In this document: one piece after another, positions 10,489-19,480 of the stretch
Numbering within the stretch: the first letter of the stretch is position 1
How the letters are laid out: each line of letters starts with the position of its first letter
NCBI RefSeq assembly: GCF_000234665.1
Contig: NC_018335.1
Location: 806,001-870,000 of the forward strand
Length of the DNA stretch: 64,000 nt
Direction: 5' to 3'
DNA from: Leishmania mexicana MHOM/GT/2001/U1103
Taxonomy: Eukaryota > Euglenozoa > Kinetoplastea > Trypanosomatida > Trypanosomatidae
Notes under the pieces: generated by a model
Told to the model about the DNA's origin: nothing
What the model saw: the letters and a program-made list of their open reading frames with translations, nothing else
Databases searched by the model: none
Program-made: the position numbers and the translations under genes

Positions 10489-10665
10489 CTTGCTTCCTCC
10501 CCTTCCAACACAACGAGGTAAAGGAAAAAACAAAAGCACAGCAACTCGTTATATGCGTCTACCCCCGTTTACGCGTGTGTGCGTGCGTGCGTGCATCTCA
10601 TGTGAGCGCGCTGTGTCGCAAACATGCACGCACGCCTGTGAAAAGACACGACGTGTAAAGGAGCA

Positions 10666-10692
10666 CTGGATAAAAAGCGAGAGAGAAAGACA
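10666..10692 (-). promoter_or_regulatory. Predicted splice acceptor for the HAD-like gene
   Basis: A purine run on the plus strand at 10671-10692 gives a transcript polypyrimidine tract, and the first downstream AG is at 10667-10666. The implied 5'UTR is about 178 nt. Confidence 0.35.
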
Positions 10693-10959
10693 GTGCACAA
10701 GTGCATGTATATATATAAATGCCAACAGGCGAACACCAGCACACATACCGCACCTTCAGAATGGCCCGAAACAGCACCGGAGCGAGTAAAGAACGGTATC
10801 CGAAGGCGTGCAAGCGTACGTCAGAGTACCGCCGAGACGCGTTTGGGTAGGGGTGGGGAAGAGGAGAGCGTGTGAGATGGAGATCGTATGACGTACAACA
10901 GTATGAAGAAGCAGAGACACACGTAAATGACGACAAAGGTGGTCATAATTTCCTCTGAT

Positions 10960-11540
10960 TGCTGTAGATTTCGCGGACCCTGAGGCCTCAGAAAACCTCC
11001 CCGTGCGTGGTATCTCGGGCCCCAGTGCATTCCCCGCTGTGGGAGAAACGCCAGGCAGCCCCCCTATCCCCTTCCGACGCCCAGCCACCTCTGCTGGTGG
11101 CAGAGTTGAGTGCGTGCGACGTAGGGGGAAGGCCTGAGCGGTGCATCGCGACTGGTGTGAGCGGCCAGGTTCTGGATGGGGCTGCGACAGAGCGAGCCGC
11201 AGCGGTGCACACGCTTGCGCTAATCCATATGATTAGGCAGAGTGTCAGCGTGACTCGAAGGCATCCCCCAGCCGTCCCTAGGTGGCCACTAGCGTGGGGA
11301 GCCTGAGTGTCGCCCCCCGATGGCGGACGCACCGTGTGGCGACCGGCATGATGGGGGAGCGGCCTGCGAGGCGACCTGCGAGGCTGCGGTGGTGGGTAGA
11401 GCTCGAGGCAGAGGCCGTGCTGAGATGGCTGAGTCGGCGCGTTGCTGCAGCACGTGTGCCTCACGCTGCTTCGCACCAGGCGATGCGGGGTGGGTGACGG
11501 GCCAGGGGGTAGACTGGAGAGTGACTCATGTAGTACAGCA
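10960..11540. mobile_element. SIDER-like degenerate short retroposon candidate
   Basis: This is a roughly 580-bp G+C-rich block inside a more A-rich 3'UTR. It has no conserved frame and shows the dense CCGC/GGCC texture of Leishmania SIDER2 elements. Its position, directly downstream of a stop codon in the 3'UTR, is also typical of SIDERs, which can influence mRNA turnover. No target-site duplication or clear A-tail was identified, so boundaries and orientation are approximate. Confidence 0.4.
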
Positions 11541-11921
11541 AAGTGGGCACGTTGAACATCATTAAAGAAAAGCGTCTACCTCTTTCACCTCCCCCTCCCC
11601 CGCTGTGCCGCGTCGACTTGCCATGCAGTGTGAAAAAGAAACACGAAAAGGAAGGGGCGCGTGTTAAAGTGCACACAAGCGGCAGTTGGGCTGGGCAGTG
11701 GTCGTCCACATGAATCTGCGTGGTTTCACGTGCAGACGTGTACGGCGTGCACCGGCCAACGTGGCAAGAGAGCAACAAAGATATTGAAGGACGAAGCACA
11801 CAAAAGGAAAAAAAACGGCCCTGGACCAAGCGACCAGAGCGCCGTCCGCTTCTGTGCAAGAAAGCTAAGAGGCGACGATCTGGTGGAAGGAAGAGGGGGT
11901 GGGAGGGATGGTGATACAGTG

Positions 11922-13961
11922 CTACGACAGGATGTAGTGATCGACAGCCTGCTGTGTAATGCGCACGCCACGAAAGAGCTCGAACAGCAACATCGTTAAC
12001 CAGGCTACCATGGACAGGCACATCATCCCAAAGATGACGATGCTTGGTATCATCCACGTGAAGTTGAGTTTAAAGATGGACTCTTGGCCTGTCGCACCCA
12101 CGTTGATGTACACGAGAAAGGCGATTTGCATCAGCGCCACAGGAATACCAATGGCACCCATGCCCCGCGAGAAGGACAGGTTGACGGAGACAACCACGAT
12201 TACAATGATAGAGAGGCCAAGGACGGCCATGTAGACGGCGGGGAAGATGATCGCGATTCTCGTGCTGGAGTGAAGGGTGAGCATAAGCACAACAAGGGTC
12301 ACCGTCTGGGCAACGATAAAGTATATGGTGAAGAAGATAAATATCTTCGTGGCGATGTCAGACGGATGGACGCGGCGGGCGAGCACGCGCGTATGGTCTT
12401 TGGTGCTCGTGCTTTGGCTCGATAGAACCGCAAACCTAAAGCTGTTGCACGAGTGCGTGAAGAAGGCAATGCGGTGGTAGGCGAATATTGACATGGTTAT
12501 CAACGTCAACGAGCAACCCAAGAGTAGCCAGTAATAGGCGCCCTGGAGGTAGCGATGGTTTTGGAGAGCATCACTGGTGAAGAGGAACGTCTGCAGAATC
12601 ATTTGCGGCAGGGCGTAAAAGCAGCCGTTGGCAATGTGCTGGACCAGGGAGCCATTGCGCAGATCGTACCGGATAATGAAAAAGCGCTTCGCGTTGGCCG
12701 AAATCTCGTACCGCAGCAACACGTAGCTAAGCATAATCTCGTACACAGGGATGATGGGTACAATCCGAAACAGGTTGTTCGGGTACTGCCACACTTGATT
12801 CTCATAGCGCTTGATCTTGCCATCCTCCGCCCGCATGGTTGCGACAATACTCACCACATAGCCGCCAACGTACGTGATGATGATCCAGTAGCCATTGTTG
12901 CGGTGCTCGGGGCGCTGGAACCAAAACACCACCGACCACAGTACCATGGCGGTGAACGTCAACGTAATCAACACGCCAATCCAGCTAATCGCAATGCTGA
13001 TGTAGTGCAGGACGTCAAAGACGAGGTATATGCAGAAGCTGGGCTTCTCCAAATCCTCCAGCAGATACGGGTAGTCGATTAGCAGCTCCACGTAGTCGAA
13101 ACCAGAGTAGCGCAGGAGCACCATCTGCTGAAAGGTGATACGACTTGTTTGGATGCTGCACAGGGACCGGACGTAGTTGAGCAGATCGCCAGAAACGACG
13201 TCACCGTCGTAGGGATCGCCGGCAAGCACCTCGCCGAGCTTTGTCTGCACGACCGACTGCACGCGAGGATCGTCAATGTCGACGCGGCCAGAGTCGAGGA
13301 AAACTTTCAGCAGTGCCGGGTTTCCACTAACTATTTCGAAGGTCTCCCCGTCTACGAGCTCGTTGCTGGCCTTCAGGGTTGCGAGGATTATGTTCATGAA
13401 CACGTCAGAGTCGGTCTGTATAAACAGCAGTAACGTGTCTTTCAGGTTTAGGTTCACCTGATCGGGATCGCTATCCCTCTCCAAATCATTACCTTCCAGG
13501 GTGCTTGCCGATTCAGTGGGCGGAACCAACTCCATAGAGCTGCGGTGCTCAACCCTGTCAAATTCCCAGCCACCGCTGCTGCTGCTGAGCCTATCTGGCA
13601 TGTGACTACCAGCAACTACGCCGCTGCCGCGATTAGGGCCGGTAAGTGGTAGCTGAGCGTTGAAGGGCACGTCTTCGACAGGCTCGTGCGGTGAGTCATT
13701 TCTAGGCTCTAAAAACAGACCAGATGCAGCGTTGACACCCTTGTCCAACATGGAAGATAGCCACCCACCACCACGTCTACTACCCTGACGGCGATTCGTG
13801 TCCTTGTTCTCAGCCTCTTCGCCACCGACGTACGGCTGGCGAGAAGCGCCGCGCATGGAGCTCTCGGTGGACTCCGCGCCATCGTCTTGTGCGGACCTGA
13901 GATCCATTGCCGCCTCATGTGAGGCCCCGTCGTCAGACGAATCCACGAATCGGACGCGCAT
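11922..13961 (-). CDS. Polytopic membrane protein resembling the XK-related (XKR) family
   Basis: This 679-residue protein has a hydrophilic, Ser/Asp-rich N-terminal half (1 to about 300) followed by eight or so hydrophobic segments between about residues 310 and 665. Features reminiscent of XK-related proteins are the long double helix after LEKPSFCIYLVFDVLHY, PVYEIMLSYVLLRY, and YALPQMILQTFL (near 448-459), which parallels the ESAPQLVLQLYI signature, then LLLGCSLTLITMSIFAYHR, which parallels the LLSLAWALVAYHR segment. XKR members such as XKR8 and CED-8 act in phospholipid scrambling. No signal peptide is evident. The start is the ATG of MRVRFVDSSDD. Family assignment is by eye from two motifs and topology; an unrelated transporter is possible. 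Confidence 0.5.
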   Translation of the reverse strand: MRVRFVDSSDDGASHEAAMDLRSAQDDGAESTESSMRGASRQPYVGGEEAENKDTNRRQGSRRGGGWLSSMLDKGVNAASGLFLEPRNDSPHEPVEDVPFNAQLPLTGPNRGSGVVAGSHMPDRLSSSSGGWEFDRVEHRSSMELVPPTESASTLEGNDLERDSDPDQVNLNLKDTLLLFIQTDSDVFMNIILATLKASNELVDGETFEIVSGNPALLKVFLDSGRVDIDDPRVQSVVQTKLGEVLAGDPYDGDVVSGDLLNYVRSLCSIQTSRITFQQMVLLRYSGFDYVELLIDYPYLLEDLEKPSFCIYLVFDVLHYISIAISWIGVLITLTFTAMVLWSVVFWFQRPEHRNNGYWIIITYVGGYVVSIVATMRAEDGKIKRYENQVWQYPNNLFRIVPIIPVYEIMLSYVLLRYEISANAKRFFIIRYDLRNGSLVQHIANGCFYALPQMILQTFLFTSDALQNHRYLQGAYYWLLLGCSLTLITMSIFAYHRIAFFTHSCNSFRFAVLSSQSTSTKDHTRVLARRVHPSDIATKIFIFFTIYFIVAQTVTLVVLMLTLHSSTRIAIIFPAVYMAVLGLSIIVIVVVSVNLSFSRGMGAIGIPVALMQIAFLVYINVGATGQESIFKLNFTWMIPSIVIFGMMCLSMVAWLTMLLFELFRGVRITQQAVDHYILS

Positions 13962-14221
13962 TTTGATGGGCTTGAGTGTATATGATATCCCTCGAGGTTC
14001 ACGTGTGCTGTGAGAGAGAGAGGGAGCAGCAGAGACAGGTGGACAATGCCTGTCTGCCTACTTGCGGCTGTGTCTGTGCGGTGAAGCAACACCGTTTTGC
14101 AAAGAAGGACGAGTTTTTTTGTCTTTTTTTTTCGCACGTGCACGCTGCCGTAGCAGCAGCTTCTCGTGTTGAGAGAATATGGGGAAGGAAAGAGCAGCAG
14201 CAGAGCGCAGTAGCGCGAGCA

Positions 14222-14253
<32 letters not shown>

Positions 14254-15305
14254 GAGAGAGAGAACGAAAAAAAAAAGTTGTGTCGATTGTGTCGGCAGTG
14301 TGCAGATAGGGGCGATCGGGCCTTGGCAGCGAGGCAGCCGTTGTGGTTACGTTCTACGTGTCTAGAGAAAGGGAAGCAATAAAAAGAAAGTCGTAAAGTT
14401 CGAGCACACAAATCTGTGTGAGAGGCGCAACACCGGGTCAACCCGTCCCCCGAACGCGCCGTCTCAACGCAACGTGTGTTTACGAAAGCTTGGTCGTTTG
14501 GCTAATGAAACCGAGACAGAGAGCCGTGCGAGAGCACTTAGAAGGGAAAGACGGAAGCAATAAAAGTAACGAGGTTGAAGCCTCAAAGGCAGTGAATCCG
14601 ACAGGAGATGCAGAGAAACGGAGACGCCCGCTCTCAGAAAGAGTTTGAAAGGCCCTCCCATTCTTCTTTCAAGTAGCTCCAGGCATCCCACGCGTGTGGC
14701 TGGTAGCGCCGTGGCCCGGCGGGAGTACTGCACCGGCCATGTAGAGATGATTGCTTGTTGCTTTCCGGCGTGCATGCCGTTGCAGGGGGGAGGGGGGGCT
14801 CTGTGACTGTGCGTGCTCTTCTCTCAGCTGCAGCACCTCCGCTTACACACCTCGCAAGTAACGTCTTCTCTCTCATTTTCCCCTCCGTCACCTGATGACG
14901 GCGGCTTTACGTTTGTTTGCTTCCTTCTTGCTGCTAGCGCAACACAACATGCTCTTCAATAGGAGAAGTAGGCGGGAGGCGGAAGGCAGGAGGCACGCGT
15001 TGAGACCGCCAACGGAAATTCACACCGGCACACCTCCCCCACCCACACCTCTCCTCCTTCCACCTCACGCGCACCCATACACACGTACTCGCACGAGCAT
15101 GCGAGCCTTCGTACCGTCCATACACATCCCAAACACACAAAAAAAAACAATAGGTGTTGAAAGCGGTCCTACAGCCTAAAGCACACGGCAGAGGGGAGAG
15201 AAGAAGGCCGTGTCTTTGCGTCTCCTCCCCCTTCACCCCCCATCATTAACGCCCGCAGCTCCTCCACACCTGTACAGTCGTCGCCTCCCAGCACTCTCTT
15301 TGCCG
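13962..15305. other. Intergenic region between CstF64 and the XKR-like gene
   Basis: It holds a TG microsatellite with an adjoining purine tract at 14225-14277 that should act as a polypyrimidine tract in the minus-strand transcript, A-rich stretches, and C-rich sequence at 14770-15080. No intact gene was seen. Confidence 0.6.
14225..14277. repeat. TG microsatellite with adjoining polypurine tract
   Basis: About 14 TG units (14225-14253) run into GAGAGAGAGAACG plus an A run on the plus strand. Read as minus-strand RNA, this is a U-rich/CU-rich tract followed by CA repeats, a plausible trans-splicing signal upstream of the XKR-like gene. Confidence 0.8.
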
Positions 15306-16517
15306 TCATAAATCTTGAGACATCTCCAAAAGCCGCTTCTGGAGCACCTCCAGCTGCTTCCGCTGCGCTGGATCCGGCACCCGCGCAAAGTCGCGCGCCG
15401 ACATGGTCAGCACCCGCTCCACATCTTCCTCGCTCATGCTTTGAATGAGCTCCAGTACCTCATCGCGCTCCGCCTCTGTCATCGGGGTTGATGGTGCCAC
15501 AAGCGACGTCTGAGACCCGGAGGGGGCAGCCGCCGAAGAAGCGCTACCGGTGGCGGCATCGCGTTTGCGGGCACCGGGCGCCTCGCCACTTTTGGCCGCC
15601 GACTTCGCCTCCTTCTTGGCCGGCTTCGGTGACTCTGACGGGGGCTGCTGCGGCGTCTGCTGTGGCGTTTGCAGGACGGGCTGCTGCGACGACGTCGGTT
15701 GTTGGGGTGACCGTGGCTGCGCTAGCTCCGCCTCTGCCTCCACAGCCCCTCGCGACCGGTACGCATCACGAGGCAGCGAGCCTAATGGGATTCGCCCGGC
15801 GTGTTGCAGCGTCATGATTACCGCCGACTTCAGCGCCGGATTGTTGTGCAGCAGACACTTTGCCTCGTTTGGACGCTCCAACGCCAGCACGCGCAGCTGC
15901 TCTACAGCCGAGTACGCCTCCTCTGTTGCCATGCCACGCAGTGCGTCAAGTACGAGAGAACCGTCGCGGCCGAGAATCGGATCCGTGTAGAAGCGCGGGA
16001 ACTGCATCGTTTCTCGTCTGGCCTTGTCTGTGGTTGGCTGCTGTGACCGCTCCTGTTTCTGTTGCTGTTGTGCAGAGAGCGGAGCACGCGCCATCGGAGC
16101 ACGCATGCCACCGCCACGGCCCATTCCAGTACCATAAGGCGGACGTGATGAGTACGGAGACGGATACGGCTCTCGCGGCCGCTTGCGAAAGGTGGAATGA
16201 TCAGCGGGTCCACTGCCGCCGCCGCCGGGACCTGCACGGACCGGTCCGTGAAGTGTGGTGCTGCGTGCCGCCGTCACCCGCATCGCACGCTCGCCGAAGG
16301 TGGTGCCATCAAGGCGGCGAATAGCCTCCTCCGCTGTCCTCTCATCCATGTATCCGACGATGCCATAGCGGAAGTCCTTCCCGGGCGCCGGGCCGAAGAT
16401 GGTGAAGTTCACGACATGGCCGATGGACTCGAAGTGCTGACGCAGCTTCTCCTTCTCGATGACGAGAGATACGCCGGTGAAGAAGACGCTAGACGCCACG
16501 GAGTTGCGGTCTTCCAT
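15306..16517 (-). CDS. CSTF2: Cleavage stimulation factor 64-kDa subunit (CstF64/Rna15-like)
   Basis: This 403-residue protein has the three expected CstF64 parts in order. An RRM (about 8-85) carries RNP2-like VFFTGVS and RNP1-like KDFRYGIVGY. A hinge (about 175-255) with ALRGMATEEAYSAVEQL and LLHNNPALKSAVIMTLQHAG corresponds to the region that binds CstF77 and symplekin. A C-terminal helical domain (about 350-403, EVLELIQSMSEEDVERVL...) corresponds to the Pcf11-binding domain. In metazoans it binds G/U-rich RNA downstream of the poly(A) site. In trypanosomatids 3' end formation is coupled to trans-splicing of the next gene. The middle is Gly/Arg- and Gln-rich. It is shorter than human CstF64 (577 aa) and lacks the MEARA repeats. 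The start is the ATG of MEDRNS; a 128-residue upstream open frame is Cys/His/Arg-rich UTR. Confidence 0.88.
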   Translation of the reverse strand: MEDRNSVASSVFFTGVSLVIEKEKLRQHFESIGHVVNFTIFGPAPGKDFRYGIVGYMDERTAEEAIRRLDGTTFGERAMRVTAARSTTLHGPVRAGPGGGGSGPADHSTFRKRPREPYPSPYSSRPPYGTGMGRGGGMRAPMARAPLSAQQQQKQERSQQPTTDKARRETMQFPRFYTDPILGRDGSLVLDALRGMATEEAYSAVEQLRVLALERPNEAKCLLHNNPALKSAVIMTLQHAGRIPLGSLPRDAYRSRGAVEAEAELAQPRSPQQPTSSQQPVLQTPQQTPQQPPSESPKPAKKEAKSAAKSGEAPGARKRDAATGSASSAAAPSGSQTSLVAPSTPMTEAERDEVLELIQSMSEEDVERVLTMSARDFARVPDPAQRKQLEVLQKRLLEMSQDL

Positions 16518-17441
16518 ACTTCTGCATTCACGTCGAACCGTTTGGCATGAGCGCCGGTCACCGCGTACCTCTGTACGTGTCACACGGCACCTCTCTCCGT
16601 CTTTACGCGTGCTCTTTCTTCTCTTCTTTCGGCACACTCCTGTGACACCCGTTGTGCAGTGTCGGCAACGTGCGCAGAAAACCGTGTGCACCTGTTTAAG
16701 GATGTGCGTGTGCGTGTGTAGGATGCACAGGGGAAGATGGGAGGGGGGGGCAGAGATGAAGAGGAGCAGGTGGTACGACGCCAAGGTGAGAAACAGCAAA
16801 AAAATAAAGCATCGAGCGTAGGGGGGAGGCGAGGAGGAAGCGCAGAAAAGACGCGGCAAACTACACCGTTGCATGAGGCAGAGGACGCGGCCCAGAGACA
16901 CCCGTGAAGGAGAAGGAGAGGGAAATCACAAGTGGGTCACATGTTGGGACCACACACACACACATAAATACGAGAAAAAAGGATGATGTGCCTCCTTCCC
17001 GCATGTCCAACAGAATAGCTTGAGCTTGTCTGTGTATGTGTGCGCGTGTGTGCGAGCGGCGACAAGTAGGAAACGAGCGGGCGCCGCAATGCTCACACAA
17101 GTACGCCGGCAAGGCGAGCCCCTGAAGTAGTATCCCTGTTGCCATCACTGTATGCGCGTTCAAACGTGTATCCCTGCGCCCACCTGTGCCTCTGCACGGG
17201 CATGTCTATTCTTCGGCGATACGGCATTCAACTCGATGGGCACCCCTGTTTGAATGTGATGTGTGCACGTACGCAGCCTGGAAGATCTCTGAAAACGCAC
17301 ACACACACGCGCGTGGCGCAACAACCACGACACGCAGTGGGCCTAGACACGCACACTCACGCACACGGCCATCGACCAAGACTCCCACACAGCAACACAG
17401 GCAGCTGCACATTCGCCTTCGTCACGGAGCGGGCAAGTACA
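16518..17441. other. Intergenic region upstream of CstF64
   Basis: UTR-type sequence with a polypurine stretch (16728-16771) and short CA runs near 16954 and 17298. No gene was seen. Confidence 0.6.
16692..16771 (-). promoter_or_regulatory. Predicted splice acceptor for CstF64
   Basis: A purine-rich plus-strand run at 16728-16771 gives a transcript polypyrimidine tract. The first AG downstream in the transcript is at 16693-16692, implying a 5'UTR of about 175 nt. Confidence 0.3.
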
Positions 17442-17843
17442 CTAAAACACCTCATCCTCGCCGTCTTCGTGTGCGTCTTCAAAGTAGTTCAGCTCCTTCT
17501 GCAGCTGCATCGCGTGGTAGGTAGTGTAAAATGCACCAATTCCGTAATGCACGGAGCGCGGAAAGAGGCGACTCGTGAAGTGAATCTTCATTGGCGCGCC
17601 AAAGGTAAAAAGCAGCGACGCTGCGAGGCCCGTCTGCGCGCCTAACAGCGGCATATGCAGCGAGGTGCTGCACCCGGTGGAGCAGCCAAGGAGTACAAGC
17701 AGTGTGACGTTGGTGTAGACGTTCGATATTCGCAGCACGCCATTTGGTACGCTGTTGAATAGGCATGAGACCGCACACAAACCGGCAAGCGGAGTGTTGA
17801 TAGCGTAGGGGTCAAACCAGTCCCGGCTGGAGGTGTTGCCCAT
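17442..17843 (-). CDS. Small membrane protein with candidate N-myristoylation site
   Basis: This 133-residue protein starts MGNTSSRDW, which fits the N-myristoylation pattern (Gly2, Ser at position 6 counting Met). It has three or four moderately hydrophobic segments: around 18-40, 46-66 with TLLVLLGCSTGC, 70-85 with AQTGLAASLLFTFG, and 98-112. It ends in an acidic tail (EDAHEDGEDEVF). Size and segment spacing recall TMEM14-like small proteins, but no diagnostic motif was found. No function is assigned. The ATG at 17843 is the only sensible start. Confidence 0.72.
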   Translation of the reverse strand: MGNTSSRDWFDPYAINTPLAGLCAVSCLFNSVPNGVLRISNVYTNVTLLVLLGCSTGCSTSLHMPLLGAQTGLAASLLFTFGAPMKIHFTSRLFPRSVHYGIGAFYTTYHAMQLQKELNYFEDAHEDGEDEVF

Positions 17844-19480
17844 CTCTGTTGCCGAGCAGCGCTGTCCTTCGATGTATCCGCGGTTCGGCTTCCTCGCATA
17901 AAAGTCTGCGTGTGCGTGTGTACGTGTGTGTCTTTCTTTTTTGTGGATCGAATGCTCTCACTTTTCCTTTTGAGGAATCACGCGCATGCCTTTGCAGCTC
18001 GCTCCGTCGAGAACGCACTGAAAGAGGCACGCGCGCCCTGCGGTGGAGGGGGAGAGCAGAAGCGCAGCGGTCGCGTCTCGTACGTCGCTGATTCCGTTAC
18101 TTGTTTGGCTATGCAACAGCGAAAGACTGTGTAACACGTGATGTTGGCGCACATTGTTTTGGTGTTCTTGTCGACAGGGGGGGGGTGATGTCGTTGCAGG
18201 GAAAGAGAGAAGACAAGGAGACGAAGATGTGAAGGGATGAAGAGCACGGGGACTCGCCCGGTGGAAACAAGGTGGGCAGGACGCGAACGAAGAGAAGGAC
18301 TCCCCACTTCACTAAACAAAGGATCGTCGTAGCGATGCCTGAGAGGGCTTCCGAAGATGCGCAGAGGCTCCCATCCGTCGGAAGTGCTCTGTGTTATCGC
18401 ACGCCTCCCTCTCCGTGTTTTACTTGAGATGTATGCGTGTATACGTATACATGTGTCGGAGCTTGCCAGCTGTCTGTTACGCATCTGCACGCACTCTGCT
18501 GGCAGCCACAGAGTGGCAAGAAGCCCGCGCTGTGGCACTTCGAGTGCCACATGTTGCGTTCCCTCCACCCCTCCACCACCCCCTACTCCTACGGGGCAGA
18601 CTGGCGTCAGACCGATGTGATCAGCGTCTTATCTGCCTTTAATTTGAGAGAGCGTCATGTAAAAGGCACACACATGAAAACATTACCAAGAAAAGGAAGA
18701 GAAGCTAACGCACACACACAGGCTTAAAACCATTGCAGAGGCACACCTAACAACAAAAGAGTATCATCATCGAAAAGAAACTAACGAGACAATCGAACTC
18801 CACTGCATCACAGAATAGCGGGCACGCCGGAATGGACGGAGAGGAAGGGAGGGAAGAGGTACAGCAAACAAGCTGTGGGGACGAGCATGAGGAGAAAGAA
18901 CGAGAGAGAGACAGAGAGCGAGGAGAGGAGGTGGGTGAGGGGGGGGGGCAATACACCAAACGAACAAGTCGCCGCGCTGCTTACAAGCGCCCCTCCCCCC
19001 TCCCCTCCTCCTTCGTGTACGTGTCCCTGTATCGGACGTTGGTTCTGCTTATCCATAGACCACTCCCACCCCAGCCCCTCATTTCCTGCTGCGAGGCCTT
19101 GGCATCGCATTCTCCCGATTTCTTCTCCCTTTCGCATTACATTAACGTCTTCATAAGCATGACAACGAAGCGATGCAGCCAGGAATTTCAAACAGAAAGA
19201 GGCAGAGAGGGAGGGAGAGAGGGAGACGAGAGGGAAGTGCGGAAGGTTGGCGCCACAGAGCCGGGAAAGGGCAGAAAATAGGATGCGCCTGTGTTGGCGA
19301 AATACTCCCCCCCCCATGAGCATCCCTCCCCTGCCGTCCCCCTTCCTATCGCAACGCGTTGCGCTCAGACAAGTTGCTATCTTGTTCTGGCCCTCTCTTT
19401 TTTTCGGACTCCTTTTTCGTCTTCACCCGCTCAGCTCTTATGCAGCTCACACACACATACATCACTGCCGCCAGTGGCAC
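17844..19480. other. Intergenic region between IPO5 and the small membrane protein
   Basis: UTR-type sequence with A-rich tracts (18660-18790) and polypurine runs (18837-18950, 19196-19275), CT-rich stretches around 19000-19130, and a C run near 19310. Frames on both strands look non-coding. Confidence 0.6.

Larger units (their letters stand above)
10489..11921. other. Intergenic region between the XKR-like and HAD-like genes
   Basis: It contains the 5'UTR and splice signals of the HAD-like gene (10489-10700), a G+C-rich SIDER-like block (about 10960-11540), and the remaining 3'UTR of the XKR-like gene. No intact gene was seen. Confidence 0.65.

Noticed and set aside
16518..16901. 128-residue N-terminal extension of CstF64, and similar extensions of eIF3k, Snu114, IPO5, the helicase and the tomosyn-like protein
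   Set aside because: These extensions are Cys/His/Pro-rich read-through of 5'UTRs, the family-like N-termini start at the internal ATGs, and where a splice acceptor could be predicted it lies inside the extension.
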